Part shown: one piece after another, positions 8,652 to 16,512 of the stretch | Position numbering within the stretch: the first letter of the stretch is position 1 | Layout: each line of letters begins with the position of its first letter | From: Sphingobium psychrophilum | GTDB taxonomy: Bacteria; Pseudomonadota; Alphaproteobacteria; Sphingomonadales; Sphingomonadaceae | Assembly (NCBI RefSeq): GCF_012927105.1 | Contig: NZ_JABBFV010000005.1 | Coordinates: 62,001-126,000, forward strand | DNA length: 64,000 nt | Reading direction: 5' to 3' | Translations under genes and position numbers: made by a program | Notes under the pieces: generated by a model | What the model saw: only the letters and a program-made list of their open reading frames with translations | Told to the model about the DNA's origin: nothing | Databases searched by the model: none

Positions 8652-10166
8652 ATGCCGAGTTTGATCGAAACGCTTTCCGGCGCGGTTCCGCTGCATCCTC
8701 ACAAGCTTTGGCCGCGGATACCGGTCGATGCCGACACATGGTCGATGCTGATCGAGCAGCTTACCGAGGGACGCTGGACGCTGTCGGGGCTGTGGGGCGA
8801 TGAAGGCACGGTCCATATGGCGGTGCTCGATGCGGAGCGTGGTCAGTTGGCGGTCGCAAGCCTTGCCTGCCAGGAGGGGCGGTTTCCCTCGGTCGCCCGG
8901 CATCATGCGCCCGCACATCGGCTCGAGCGCACGATCCGGGACCTGTTCGGGTTCGAGCCCGTGGGCGCGCCCGATGATCGTCCCTGGCTCGATCATGGCC
9001 GCTGGTCGGTCCGTCATCCGCTTGGCGTGCGGTCGGAGGCAACCGGCGAGGGAGGGGGCTACGACTTCCTCACTGCCGAAGGCGAGGGGCTGCATCAGAT
9101 CCCGGTCGGACCGGTCCATGCCGGCATCATCGAGCCCGGTCATTTCCGGTTCACTGCCAATGGCGAAACCGTCGTGCGGCTCGAGGAACGGCTCGGCTAC
9201 ACGCACAAGGGGGTGGAAGCGCAGATGGCGGGCGCGGCGCCGGACCGCGCGGCGCAGTTCGCGGCGCGACTGTCGGGCGACAGCACGGTGGCCTGTTCGA
9301 TCGCATTCGCCCGTGCGGTCGAAACCGCGCTCGGGATCGAGATCCCTGGCCGGGCGCACTGGCTGCGGGCGCTGATGGCCGAGCTGGAACGGATCGCGAA
9401 CCATCTGGGCGACATCGGTGCGGTCTGCAACGACGCTTCCTTCGCGTTGATGCATGCCCACACCGCAGTGCTGCGCGAACGCGTGCTGCGCCAGGCCGAT
9501 CTATGCTTCGGCCATCGACTGATGATGGACCGGATCGTTCCCGGTGGTGTGACCGTCGAGCTCGATCGCCCCGGTCAGGACGGCATAAGCGCGCTTGTGG
9601 CGATGATCCGCAAAGCCTTCCCGCCGCTGGTCGAACTGTATGACGAAACCGCATCGCTGCAGGATCGTACGGTCGGCACCGGTACGCTCTCCGATGTCCT
9701 GACGCGCCAATATGGCGCCGGCGGATATGTCGGCCGAGCGTCTGGACGTGCCTTCGATGCACGCCATGACCTTGCCTATGCACCCTATGACCAGCTTCGG
9801 TTCGATGTGCCGATCTTGGCAGAAGGCGACGTCAATGCGCGAGTCTGGGTGCGCATCCGCGAAGTGGAACAGAGCCTCGGCCTGATCGACCAGATCATTG
9901 AGGGCATGCCGCCCGGCGACATCGCGGTCGCGCTCCCCAAGGCGAAGCAAACATGTGAGGGCCTCGCACTGGTTGAGGGCTTTCGCGGCGATATCCTTTG
10001 CTGGCTCCGGCTCGGTCCGGACGGTACTGTCGAGCGCTGCCATCTGCGCGACCCGTCCTGGTTCCAGTGGCCGCTGCTCGAAGCCGTGATCGAGGGCAAC
10101 ATCGTCGCGGATTTCCCGCTCTGCAACAAATCGTTCAACTGCTCCTATTCGGGGCATGACTTATAG
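8652..10166 (+). CDS. hyfG: Hydrogenase-4 large-subunit-like protein (NuoC-NuoD fusion) lacking Ni-Fe ligands
   Basis: 504 residues. The first ~140 are a NuoC-like (30 kDa) domain and the rest is the NuoD/large-subunit fold. Family segments are clear: RLEERLGYTHKGVEA, ARAVETALGIEIPGRAHWLRAL, RTVGTGTL and YVGRASGRAFDARHD. The N-terminal CxxC of catalytic [NiFe] enzymes is replaced by Ser208-x-x-Ser211 (RLSGDSTVACS). The C-terminal DPCxxC is replaced by Ser498-x-x-Gly501 in the last seven residues. Without these cysteines a Ni-Fe centre cannot be held in the known way, so this should not be a hydrogenase. A GGGGA ribosome-binding site precedes the ATG. Confidence 0.92.
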   Translation: MPSLIETLSGAVPLHPHKLWPRIPVDADTWSMLIEQLTEGRWTLSGLWGDEGTVHMAVLDAERGQLAVASLACQEGRFPSVARHHAPAHRLERTIRDLFGFEPVGAPDDRPWLDHGRWSVRHPLGVRSEATGEGGGYDFLTAEGEGLHQIPVGPVHAGIIEPGHFRFTANGETVVRLEERLGYTHKGVEAQMAGAAPDRAAQFAARLSGDSTVACSIAFARAVETALGIEIPGRAHWLRALMAELERIANHLGDIGAVCNDASFALMHAHTAVLRERVLRQADLCFGHRLMMDRIVPGGVTVELDRPGQDGISALVAMIRKAFPPLVELYDETASLQDRTVGTGTLSDVLTRQYGAGGYVGRASGRAFDARHDLAYAPYDQLRFDVPILAEGDVNARVWVRIREVEQSLGLIDQIIEGMPPGDIAVALPKAKQTCEGLALVEGFRGDILCWLRLGPDGTVERCHLRDPSWFQWPLLEAVIEGNIVADFPLCNKSFNCSYSGHDL

Positions 10167-10175
10167 GCTCCGCCC

Positions 10176-10709
10176 ATGCGCAAGCTCCTGTTCGAAAGCC
10201 TGATCCGACCGCCGCTCACCGAGCCGCGGCCCGATCCGGATCTGTCGATGATCGCGGATCTTGCTGGTCGGTTGGGGGGCGTCGCCCGGCAGAAGCTCGG
10301 TCGCAGCCTCTCGATCCGCGAGATCGATGCCGGTTCCTGCAACGGTTGCGAGCTCGAAATCCATGCGCTGGGCAATGCATTCTACGACATCGAGCGCTTC
10401 GGCCTGCGCTTCGTCGCCTCGCCGCGTCACGCCGATGTGCTGCTGGTGACGGGGCCCGTGACGAAGAATATGCGTGAGGCGCTGGAGCGGACCTACAACG
10501 CGACCCCTGCGCCCAAATGGGTCGTTGCCGCCGGAGATTGCGCGGCCGATGGAGGCTGTTTCGCCGGCAGCTACGCCGTCCTGGGCGGCGTATCGGCGGT
10601 AGTACCCGTCGATCTGCACATCCCAGGCTGCCCGCCTTCGCCGGTCATGCTCTTGAAAGGCCTCATCGCGCTGATGGAGCAGTCGAACCGGAAGGTCCCG
10701 TCCAGGTGA
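10176..10709 (+). CDS. hyfI: Hydrogenase-4 small-subunit-like Fe-S protein (NuoB family)
   Basis: A 177-residue NuoB/HycG/HyfI homologue. The four cysteines of the proximal 4Fe-4S cluster (N2 equivalent) are all present: Cys55 and Cys58 (SCNGCELE), Cys122 (GDCAADGG) and Cys152 (PGCPPSP). The electron-transfer cluster is therefore intact even though the neighbouring large subunit has lost its metal ligands. No HycF/NuoI-type ferredoxin subunit follows in the operon. The gene starts 9 bp after hyfG. Confidence 0.92.
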   Translation: MRKLLFESLIRPPLTEPRPDPDLSMIADLAGRLGGVARQKLGRSLSIREIDAGSCNGCELEIHALGNAFYDIERFGLRFVASPRHADVLLVTGPVTKNMREALERTYNATPAPKWVVAAGDCAADGGCFAGSYAVLGGVSAVVPVDLHIPGCPPSPVMLLKGLIALMEQSNRKVPSR

Positions 10710-10711
10710 CG

Positions 10712-11203
10712 ATGCGCGTGCCGACGCTATGGCTCTTTCACGCCGGTGTCGTTGCCGCACTCCAGCAATTTGCGATGGTGGTCCTTGCCGTTTTGGGCTT
10801 TGCCCTGTTGTCGCGATACGATCTGACAGGGCCGATGCTCGTCGATCGCGCAGACCATGTCGACGTCTCTCCGCTCTTGTCATGGGCCTGTCTTCTCCTG
10901 GCGATGAACGTGGCTCTGACAAGTCGGCGGGTCATGGCACGGACCGCCGCCCGCATTCGACACATATCGCATGGTATGAACCCCGCTGCGCCGAATGCGG
11001 TGACCCGCGAACTGCTCGTTCGCGTCTGGTTGGCCGCGATCGCCATGGCCGTGCTCACGCTCGTGGCGCCGCCTCATATCGCAGTGGCTGCAGCCGACCT
11101 TCTTGGATGGCCGGTTATAGCGGCAGTCGGATGGCCTGCGCTGATGAGCATTGGAGTTGCCGGATTCGGTGCGGTCGGGTTTGCGGCTCGTCAGGCGCTT
11201 TAG
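10712..11203 (+). CDS. Four-helix membrane protein at the end of the Hyf-like operon
   Basis: A 163-residue protein with four predicted hydrophobic helices (near residues 5-28, 48-62, 105-125 and 135-155) and a basic cytoplasmic loop (SRRVMARTAARIRH). I do not recognise the family. A GTG at 10706 overlaps the hyfI stop; the ATG at 10712 is 3 nt after it. Either start couples it to the operon. Its position suggests an accessory membrane subunit of the Ehr-like complex, but the sequence gives no direct proof. Confidence 0.6.
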   Translation: MRVPTLWLFHAGVVAALQQFAMVVLAVLGFALLSRYDLTGPMLVDRADHVDVSPLLSWACLLLAMNVALTSRRVMARTAARIRHISHGMNPAAPNAVTRELLVRVWLAAIAMAVLTLVAPPHIAVAAADLLGWPVIAAVGWPALMSIGVAGFGAVGFAARQAL

Positions 11204-11225
11204 GCATCGACTTCCCGAAATCGTG

Positions 11226-11242
11226 TGATGTTCAGTACATCA
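11226..11242. promoter_or_regulatory. TGATG-N7-CATCA inverted repeat (perfect arms)
   Basis: TGATGTTCAGTACATCA has perfect 5-bp arms that extend to 6 bp (TGATGT/ACATCA). It lies 103 bp upstream of the small gene at 11345 and just after the Hyf-like operon. It is one of four perfect copies in the window. Confidence 0.6.
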
Positions 11243-11344
11243 AAATGTAGTTGCATTGATCTATAGTCCATGTGTGAAATATGATTATCGGCTGAATCGA
11301 CCAAAAGCGATTCCGTGACCAACCCCCTGATTGATGGATAGGCG

Positions 11345-11641
11345 ATGACAGGTGAAACCGGCGGACTGCCGAAAGACAAGGGCCAAGCAGGGCGCCTGTC
11401 GCTTCGGTTCGACTCTGATCCGGAAAAGAACGCACCGGTCCGGCAGGTGCGCGTGCGGGCGCTACCGAATAGAGAGGGCGACGACGCCCGCATGCTCCTA
11501 CTGGAAGCGCGCGTTGGGACGAGCACGGTCCGGCTACATCTGACAGCCGGCGAAGCCGCCGAATTGATGTTCGAGATTGGTTTCGCCCTCGAAGAAGCAG
11601 CCAGAGCCGCCAATGGGCAACCGCTCAGACGGCCGGTCTGA
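11345..11641 (+). CDS. Small hypothetical protein
   Basis: 98 residues, soluble, with an acidic N-terminus, an alternating strand-rich middle (RQVRVRALPNREGDDARMLLLEARVG) and a C-terminal amphipathic helix (AAELMFEIGFALEEAARAA). I do not recognise it. Codon use fits the surrounding genes and a TGATG-N7-CATCA site lies 103 bp upstream, so it is probably a member of the local regulon. Confidence 0.55.
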   Translation: MTGETGGLPKDKGQAGRLSLRFDSDPEKNAPVRQVRVRALPNREGDDARMLLLEARVGTSTVRLHLTAGEAAELMFEIGFALEEAARAANGQPLRRPV

Positions 11642-11671
11642 TCGGATTGTCGCGCTCATTTCTCGAGGGCA

Positions 11672-11897
11672 GCACGGCCTCAGTTTCTGTCGTGTTGTGC
11701 GTAATATGGCACCGACTTCGCACGCTTCTCGGCTTCATTGATCTCGGCTCTGCGCCCGGTATCCTCGGCCGTCGTGCCATCTCCTCCCACCGCTGCGCGC
11801 TTCGCTCAAGCTGCTGCCTGCGCAAGGGTAGGGCTTCGATCGCGGCGGCCGCGCGTTCGGCGATGGCACGTTGATAGTAGATGTCAGCGGGGGGCAA
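11672..11897 (-). pseudogene. Small helical hypothetical protein, apparent frameshift
   Basis: From a TTG at 11897 the frame reads a helical sequence (DIYYQRAIAERAAAAIEALP, then LRRQQLERSAQRWEEMARR). After that the plausible continuation is in another frame: AEDTGRRAEINEAEKRAKSV ending PYYAQHDRN and TGA. One missing G near 11772-11777 would join the two halves into a coherent protein of about 74 residues. It could be a true inactivation or a base-calling slip. Function unknown. Confidence 0.4.
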
Positions 11898-12042
11898 TTG
11901 GCAATCTCTCGTCGATGGTTGTCCAGCCGCCAGCGCGGGAACTGGAGAAGATGGCGTCCGGCACCGCTGGAAACCTTCGAGGCAATATAGTGATCCAAGA
12001 CGACTATATACACATGGCTTATGCCTTGATAATAATCAGATA

Positions 12043-12059
12043 TGATGTTTCATGCATCA
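12043..12059. promoter_or_regulatory. TGATG-N7-CATCA inverted repeat (perfect arms)
   Basis: TGATGTTTCATGCATCA lies 53 bp before the thiolase ATG, in AT-rich DNA. A half-site (TTTGATGTG) follows at 12062-12070. The position fits a repressor operator overlapping a promoter. Confidence 0.6.
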
Positions 12060-12111
12060 TGTTTGATGTGATTTGTCGTTTGCCTCGCCATTTGAGCGCG
12101 AAAATGAGGCG

Positions 12112-13323
12112 ATGGAAATTCGGAAAGGTACAATCTTGCAGGACGTCGTCATTCTTTCAGGGGCACGCACCGCCATAGGCGATTTCGGTGGAAGCCTGAA
12201 AACCGTCGCTCCGGCTGAGCTTGGCCGCATCGTCATTGCCGAGGCGATCAGGCGCGCAGCGCTCCAGCCTGATGATATCCAGCATGTCGTGCTTGGCCAG
12301 GTTATCCAGAGCGAACCTGCCGATATGTATGTCTCGCGCGTGGCGGCGATGGCGGCGGGTATCCCGGATCGCGTGCCGGCCCTGACACTCAATCGTCTGT
12401 GCGGATCCAGCGTCCAGGCCATTATTTCGGCCGCGCAGATGATCGCCCTCTCGGAGTGCGAGATCGCGGTCGCGGGCGGCGTCGAGAGCATGAGCCAGTC
12501 GCCCCATGTCGTCAAAGGCCTGCGCTGGGGACGGCGTATGGGCGATGAGGCGATGGTCGATGCGATGGCCGCGGCACTGACCGATCCTTTCGGCGCCGGG
12601 CATATGGGGGTCACGGCGGAGAACATCGCCGAGCGGCATGATATCACGCGGGAGATGCAGGACGCGCTCGCGGTCGAGAGCCATCGGCGTGCGGCGCAGG
12701 CGCAAAGCGAGGGGCGGTTCGACAGCCAGATCGTGCCCGTGCAGATCAAATCGCGCGGGACCGTCAAGTCGTTCGACCGCGATGAGCATTTGCGCTCCGA
12801 CGTGGATGCGGCTGGTCTGGCCGCGTTGGCGCCCGTCTTCCGCAAGGAGAAGGGCACCGTAACGGCAGGTAACGCCAGCGGATTGAACGACGGTGGCGCG
12901 GCGCTCGTCCTGGCATCCGGAGACGAAGCCAGGCGTCGCGGCCTTGTGCCGATGGCGCGTATCGTCGGCTGGGGTCATGCCGGTGTCGCGCCTGATGTCA
13001 TGGGGCTCGGGCCGGTGGAGGCGGTGCCGATCGCGTTGCGGCGGGCAGGGCTCACGCTTGACGACATCGATGTGATCGAAGCCAACGAGGCCTTTGCGGC
13101 CCAGGCCTGCGCGGTGGCCAAGCTCCTCGACTTCCCGCCTGACAAGGTCAATCCCAACGGCAGCGGAATCGGCCTCGGCCATCCGATCGGCGCGACGGGC
13201 GCGATCATCACGATCAAGGCGATGTACGAGTTGCAGCGCATGGCAGGCCGCTATGCGCTGATCACGATGTGCATCGGTGGCGGGCAGGGGATAGCGCTGA
13301 TCATCGAGCGTGTTTCGAGTTGA
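12112..13323 (+). CDS. Acetyl-CoA acetyltransferase (thiolase)
   Basis: A 403-residue thiolase. The nucleophilic Cys97 sits in LTLNRLCGSS, the second catalytic loop reads EANEAFAAQ, the histidine is in GLGHPIGATGA and the final cysteine is in MCIGGGQG. These four signatures show an intact active site for condensing two acetyl-CoA or cleaving acetoacetyl-CoA. The ATG at 12112 is preferred; the frame extends to a TTG at 12073. A perfect TGATG-N7-CATCA site lies just upstream. It probably forms an operon with the spermidine-synthase-like gene at 13468. Confidence 0.92.
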   Translation: MEIRKGTILQDVVILSGARTAIGDFGGSLKTVAPAELGRIVIAEAIRRAALQPDDIQHVVLGQVIQSEPADMYVSRVAAMAAGIPDRVPALTLNRLCGSSVQAIISAAQMIALSECEIAVAGGVESMSQSPHVVKGLRWGRRMGDEAMVDAMAAALTDPFGAGHMGVTAENIAERHDITREMQDALAVESHRRAAQAQSEGRFDSQIVPVQIKSRGTVKSFDRDEHLRSDVDAAGLAALAPVFRKEKGTVTAGNASGLNDGGAALVLASGDEARRRGLVPMARIVGWGHAGVAPDVMGLGPVEAVPIALRRAGLTLDDIDVIEANEAFAAQACAVAKLLDFPPDKVNPNGSGIGLGHPIGATGAIITIKAMYELQRMAGRYALITMCIGGGQGIALIIERVSS

Positions 13324-13467
13324 GCTATCCGGCCGTGACAATGAGAAATGCTGCTCCGATTGCATCCCTGACCGTGGTTGCACGCCAGTGGTCGTTCTTA
13401 CGAAGGCCGATGCTATCTCATTTGCACAACCGTCGCGTGTTGGCGAGCCGGCTGGCGGAGAAAGGGC

Positions 13468-14415
13468 GTGCCTGACCGTTCCGATCAGGATTTCGACCTC
13501 GATCGGACGGACGTCTACAAGGACGACGTCGTGCGCGTCCTCGACGCCATCGCGGACTTCGACTGCGGTGGGGGTGGACATGAGGACGATCTCTATGCGG
13601 CGTTCGATGACGAAGGCTATGAACAACCCCCCTCCGAAATAAACATCGCTTTGGCAGCGCCGATCGGATCGAATGGGCCGCTGATCTTTGACCTGGGAGA
13701 TATGCGCACCCTGTTGTTCAACTGGACCATCGTCCAGAGCGGGATGCGGATCAGCGATCCCTCAAGGCTGATCTTCGACTATACGCAAATGATGATGGGA
13801 TTTCTCCTCTTCAACGAGGCGCCCACCGAGATCGAGATGATCGGGCTCGGCGGTGGTTCCCTGGCGAAATATTGCTATTCCCGACTGCCGGAGAGCCGGA
13901 TTACCGCCATCGAAATCGATCCCGATGTCATCGGGCTGAGGGCCAGCTTCGAGATTCCCGATGACGATGATCGGTTCAGGGTAGTGTGTGCCGATGGGGC
14001 AGATCATGTCCGCAGCGATCCATCACGGCCTGACGTCATCCTTGTCGATGGCTTCGACGGGGACGGACAGCCGCCCCAACTCTGCTCGGCACGCTTCTAT
14101 GACGACTGCTACAATCGACTGAAGCCTGGCGGGCTGCTCGTGGTCAATCTCTGCGAGGATCAGGAGGCCCGTTATCACTGGCCCATTGCTCTTGTCCGTC
14201 GAAGCTTCGGGAAAAATGTCCTCGCGGTGCCGACCGAATGCCGCGCGAACAGAGCGGTCTTTGCCCGCAAGGCCGCACAATTTCCGGCGTCGCCAGACAG
14301 GCTTCGAACAACCGCCCGCCGACTGGCACAGCTTCATTCCGTTCCGTTTGAAGCGCTGGCAAAGCGCATCTGCCAAGTGATGGGTTCATCCCGACCCGGT
14401 GGCGGAAAGGGGTAG
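13468..14415 (+). CDS. Spermidine synthase-like protein, paralogue 1
   Basis: A 315-residue Rossmann-fold protein of the spermidine-synthase/SAM-methyltransferase type. The nucleotide-binding glycine loop is MIGLGGGSLAKYCYSRLP, followed by the acidic AIEIDPDVIGLR. The active-site region is VDGFDGDGQPPQLCSARFY, with the aspartate expected in aminopropyltransferases. The GTG at 13468 is chosen because a GGAGAAAGGG ribosome-binding site stands just before it. The first ~75 residues are acidic and unlike the other two copies. Whether it transfers aminopropyl groups or has another role is unknown. It lies 145 bp after the thiolase. Confidence 0.8.
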   Translation: MPDRSDQDFDLDRTDVYKDDVVRVLDAIADFDCGGGGHEDDLYAAFDDEGYEQPPSEINIALAAPIGSNGPLIFDLGDMRTLLFNWTIVQSGMRISDPSRLIFDYTQMMMGFLLFNEAPTEIEMIGLGGGSLAKYCYSRLPESRITAIEIDPDVIGLRASFEIPDDDDRFRVVCADGADHVRSDPSRPDVILVDGFDGDGQPPQLCSARFYDDCYNRLKPGGLLVVNLCEDQEARYHWPIALVRRSFGKNVLAVPTECRANRAVFARKAAQFPASPDRLRTTARRLAQLHSVPFEALAKRICQVMGSSRPGGGKG

Positions 14416-15028
14416 AAGGAGCCGGAATTTTCGGGGGCAATGCTATTCAGGGTGTGTAGAAACATTCTGGCTTTCCGCTGCACATCGCGTGTCGCGCGCG
14501 CAAAGCGAGCGATCGGATGCTGCGTCATGAGCGGCGGCTATCGCAGAGCGCGCGCCGGAAACCTGCCAGTCCGAAAACCTGAATCGGCCAATGCGCGAAG
14601 CAGCTGCAGCCACCGTTCAAGCCGCGAGCGGGCCGGCGGGACACATCGAACAGCTCGTGCCGCATATCTCCCGCCGTCGCGGCTGGCCTCAGGCATGGCC
14701 ACAACGGCAAGCACCGAACGTAGCTTGCTCCCCCGTTCGCAGGGATCGCTCCATTCCCAAACCAAAGCCGGCAAAATTCTGTGATAGACACCTGCTATCC
14801 CATACATCGTTTCCATGCTATAACTCTGTATATTGATATACTAAACATCATGCAAGAGGTACGGAAGGCGGCGGCTCAGAAAGACACCGGCATTCATCGT
14901 TGCCGCCGAGCCCTGCCTCGGTCTTCGGCAAGCGACATTTTGAAACTCCGCACAAGCGTAAGCGCATCGCGGACGGCACCATGCCGATAGCCGCAAGGGT
15001 GTCAGTTTGGCGCAAACAAGGACAACCA
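14416..15028. other. Intergenic region with one operator candidate
   Basis: I see no convincing gene here. Several short frames on the minus strand have no family features. The TGATA-N7-CATCA site at 14834-14850 lies in an AT-rich stretch and probably marks the promoter of the following operon. Confidence 0.4.
14834..14850. promoter_or_regulatory. TGATG-N7-CATCA-like site (one mismatch)
   Basis: TGATATACTAAACATCA has one arm mismatch (TGATA). It lies about 180 bp before the truncated thiolase start and is the only obvious promoter-like AT-rich stretch in that gap. Confidence 0.5.
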
Positions 15029-15229
15029 ATGACCGATCCCGTCGTTATCGCCAGCTATGCTCGTACCCCCATGGGCCCGTTTCAGGGTGCTCTATCCGGG
15101 GCGACATCGACGCAGCTCGGAGTCGTCGCCGTGAAAGCAGCGCTCGAGCGCCGTGGTGATCGCAAGCGCGGCGCAAACCTGTGCACCGGCGGCGGCGAGG
15201 CCACGACGATTGCCCTGCAGCTTCTATGA
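15029..15229 (+). pseudogene. Internally deleted thiolase (N- and C-terminal ends joined)
   Basis: 66 codons. Residues 1-44 are the N-terminus of an acetyl-CoA acetyltransferase (MTDPVVIASYARTPMGPFQG and on). Residues 45-66 are the C-terminus of the same family (RGANLCTGGGEATTIALQLL, the last catalytic loop). Roughly 330 codons, including the nucleophile and the NEAFA and GHP motifs, are missing. The reading frame, an AAGGA ribosome-binding site and the ATGA coupling to the next gene are all retained, so the remnant may persist as a translated leader. No thiolase activity is possible. Confidence 0.8.
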
Positions 15230-16167
15230 CCGAGCCGCAGCGCGCGATGATGGATGAGTTGGTATGGGCGCATCGCGACGCTGAGGCGCTTGCGGGCGAC
15301 TTTGGGCTCGATCCTGACAGCATCAGCATGCTGCAGAGACTGGGGTTTTGGCCCCGCCCCGTTACTTCTCTACCGACCAGGCCCGGGAGCCCCTATGTCT
15401 GTCAGACCGGCGATGTTCGATCCTTGCATTTCGACTGGTCGAGCATTCAGAGCGGCATGAGCCTGAACGATCCGCTCGTGCTGCAGTTCGATTACACGCG
15501 AATGATGATGGGCTTCCTCATCTTCAACCCGTCACCTCGATCGATCGAAATGATCGGTCTCGGCGGCGGCTCACTGGCCAAATACTGCTACCACAAAATA
15601 CCGAGCGCCCACATCGCCGTCGCCGAGATCGATGCCGATGTTATCGCCCTTCGGGATGCGTTTCTCATACCTCCTGATGGACCGCGCTTTCGTGTCGATT
15701 GTGATGACGGCGCCGACTTCGTGGCGCGGGCCGCCGGAAGCCCAGAGGTTATTCTCATCGATGGGTTCGACAGAGACGGCCAGCCGCCCCAATTATGCTC
15801 ACAGGACTTTTACCGCGCCTGCTACGATCGGATGGCGCCCGCGGGCATATTGATCGCCAACCTTTGGGGCGACCATGAGGTCTATTCCGATCGCATCCGT
15901 CGGGTTTTCTTCGGTAACACCATCGTGGTGGAGACCGAGGGCGGCGGCAACCGCGCCGCGATTGCTCGCAAGGATGCTAGCCTCGATTTGTCGCCGAACC
16001 AGTTGGAAACGGCCCTGGCGGCTCTTGCACCGCATCACGATGGGTTCTTGTCTGCGGTCGGCCGTAGGATTGCGACCCAAGTCGACCTTGATCGACAAGC
16101 CTGTCGCAAAGCGCGGGCGCGGCCCCTCCCCGGTGTGTCGTCCTGCCACTATGTGAGCCGCCGATGA
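15226..16167 (+). CDS. Spermidine synthase-like protein, paralogue 2
   Basis: A 313-residue paralogue of the protein at 13468. Shared core: HFDWSSIQSGMSLNDP, then TRMMMGFLIFNP, the glycine loop MIGLGGGSLAKYCY, AEIDADVIALRDAF, and the active-site segment IDGFDRDGQPPQLCSQDFY. The start ATG overlaps the stop of the deleted thiolase (ATGA). The N-terminus is short and different from paralogue 1. The basic C-terminal tail (about 20 residues) is not shared and may be non-essential. Confidence 0.8.
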   Translation: MTEPQRAMMDELVWAHRDAEALAGDFGLDPDSISMLQRLGFWPRPVTSLPTRPGSPYVCQTGDVRSLHFDWSSIQSGMSLNDPLVLQFDYTRMMMGFLIFNPSPRSIEMIGLGGGSLAKYCYHKIPSAHIAVAEIDADVIALRDAFLIPPDGPRFRVDCDDGADFVARAAGSPEVILIDGFDRDGQPPQLCSQDFYRACYDRMAPAGILIANLWGDHEVYSDRIRRVFFGNTIVVETEGGGNRAAIARKDASLDLSPNQLETALAALAPHHDGFLSAVGRRIATQVDLDRQACRKARARPLPGVSSCHYVSRR

Positions 16168-16421
16168 TCGAGCCGCCCGAAACCCCGTTCCTCCTTATCG
16201 TTTTTGATGCCGCTCAAGCTACCTTCTCGCTGGAAGGCCCGGTCACCGATGACCGCGCATGGCGGGCCGCAATTGCCGCCGCAGGCGTCGAGCGCGCGAG
16301 CCTTGGATATCAGGCGTGCCTCAATGGCGGCGCACGGATGTGGCGCAGAACCGCTGCGCAGGAGTTTCGCGAACGAACCGGGTTCCGCCGCGTCGCGAGG
16401 GGATCGATCGTTCACATATAG
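16164..16421 (+). CDS. Small hypothetical protein
   Basis: 85 residues, beginning MIEPPETPFLLIVFDAAQAT. The start overlaps the preceding stop by 4 bp (ATGA), which supports translation. The C-terminal half is arginine-rich (MWRRTAAQEFRERTGFRRVARG). I recognise no family. Confidence 0.4.
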   Translation: MIEPPETPFLLIVFDAAQATFSLEGPVTDDRAWRAAIAAAGVERASLGYQACLNGGARMWRRTAAQEFRERTGFRRVARGSIVHI

Positions 16422-16512
16422 TGTCAGCGTCTCGATGCGGAGGCGCCGCCGCACCGAGCGACGGCGCAGGCTTTGAAGATTTATGGAGCATTGAAAGTTG
16501 GTCGATAATGCA

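Noticed and set aside
8652..10709. Call of a functional [NiFe] hydrogenase
   Set aside because: All four nickel-iron cysteine ligands are substituted in the large subunit and no maturation genes are seen, so the hydrogenase label would mislead.
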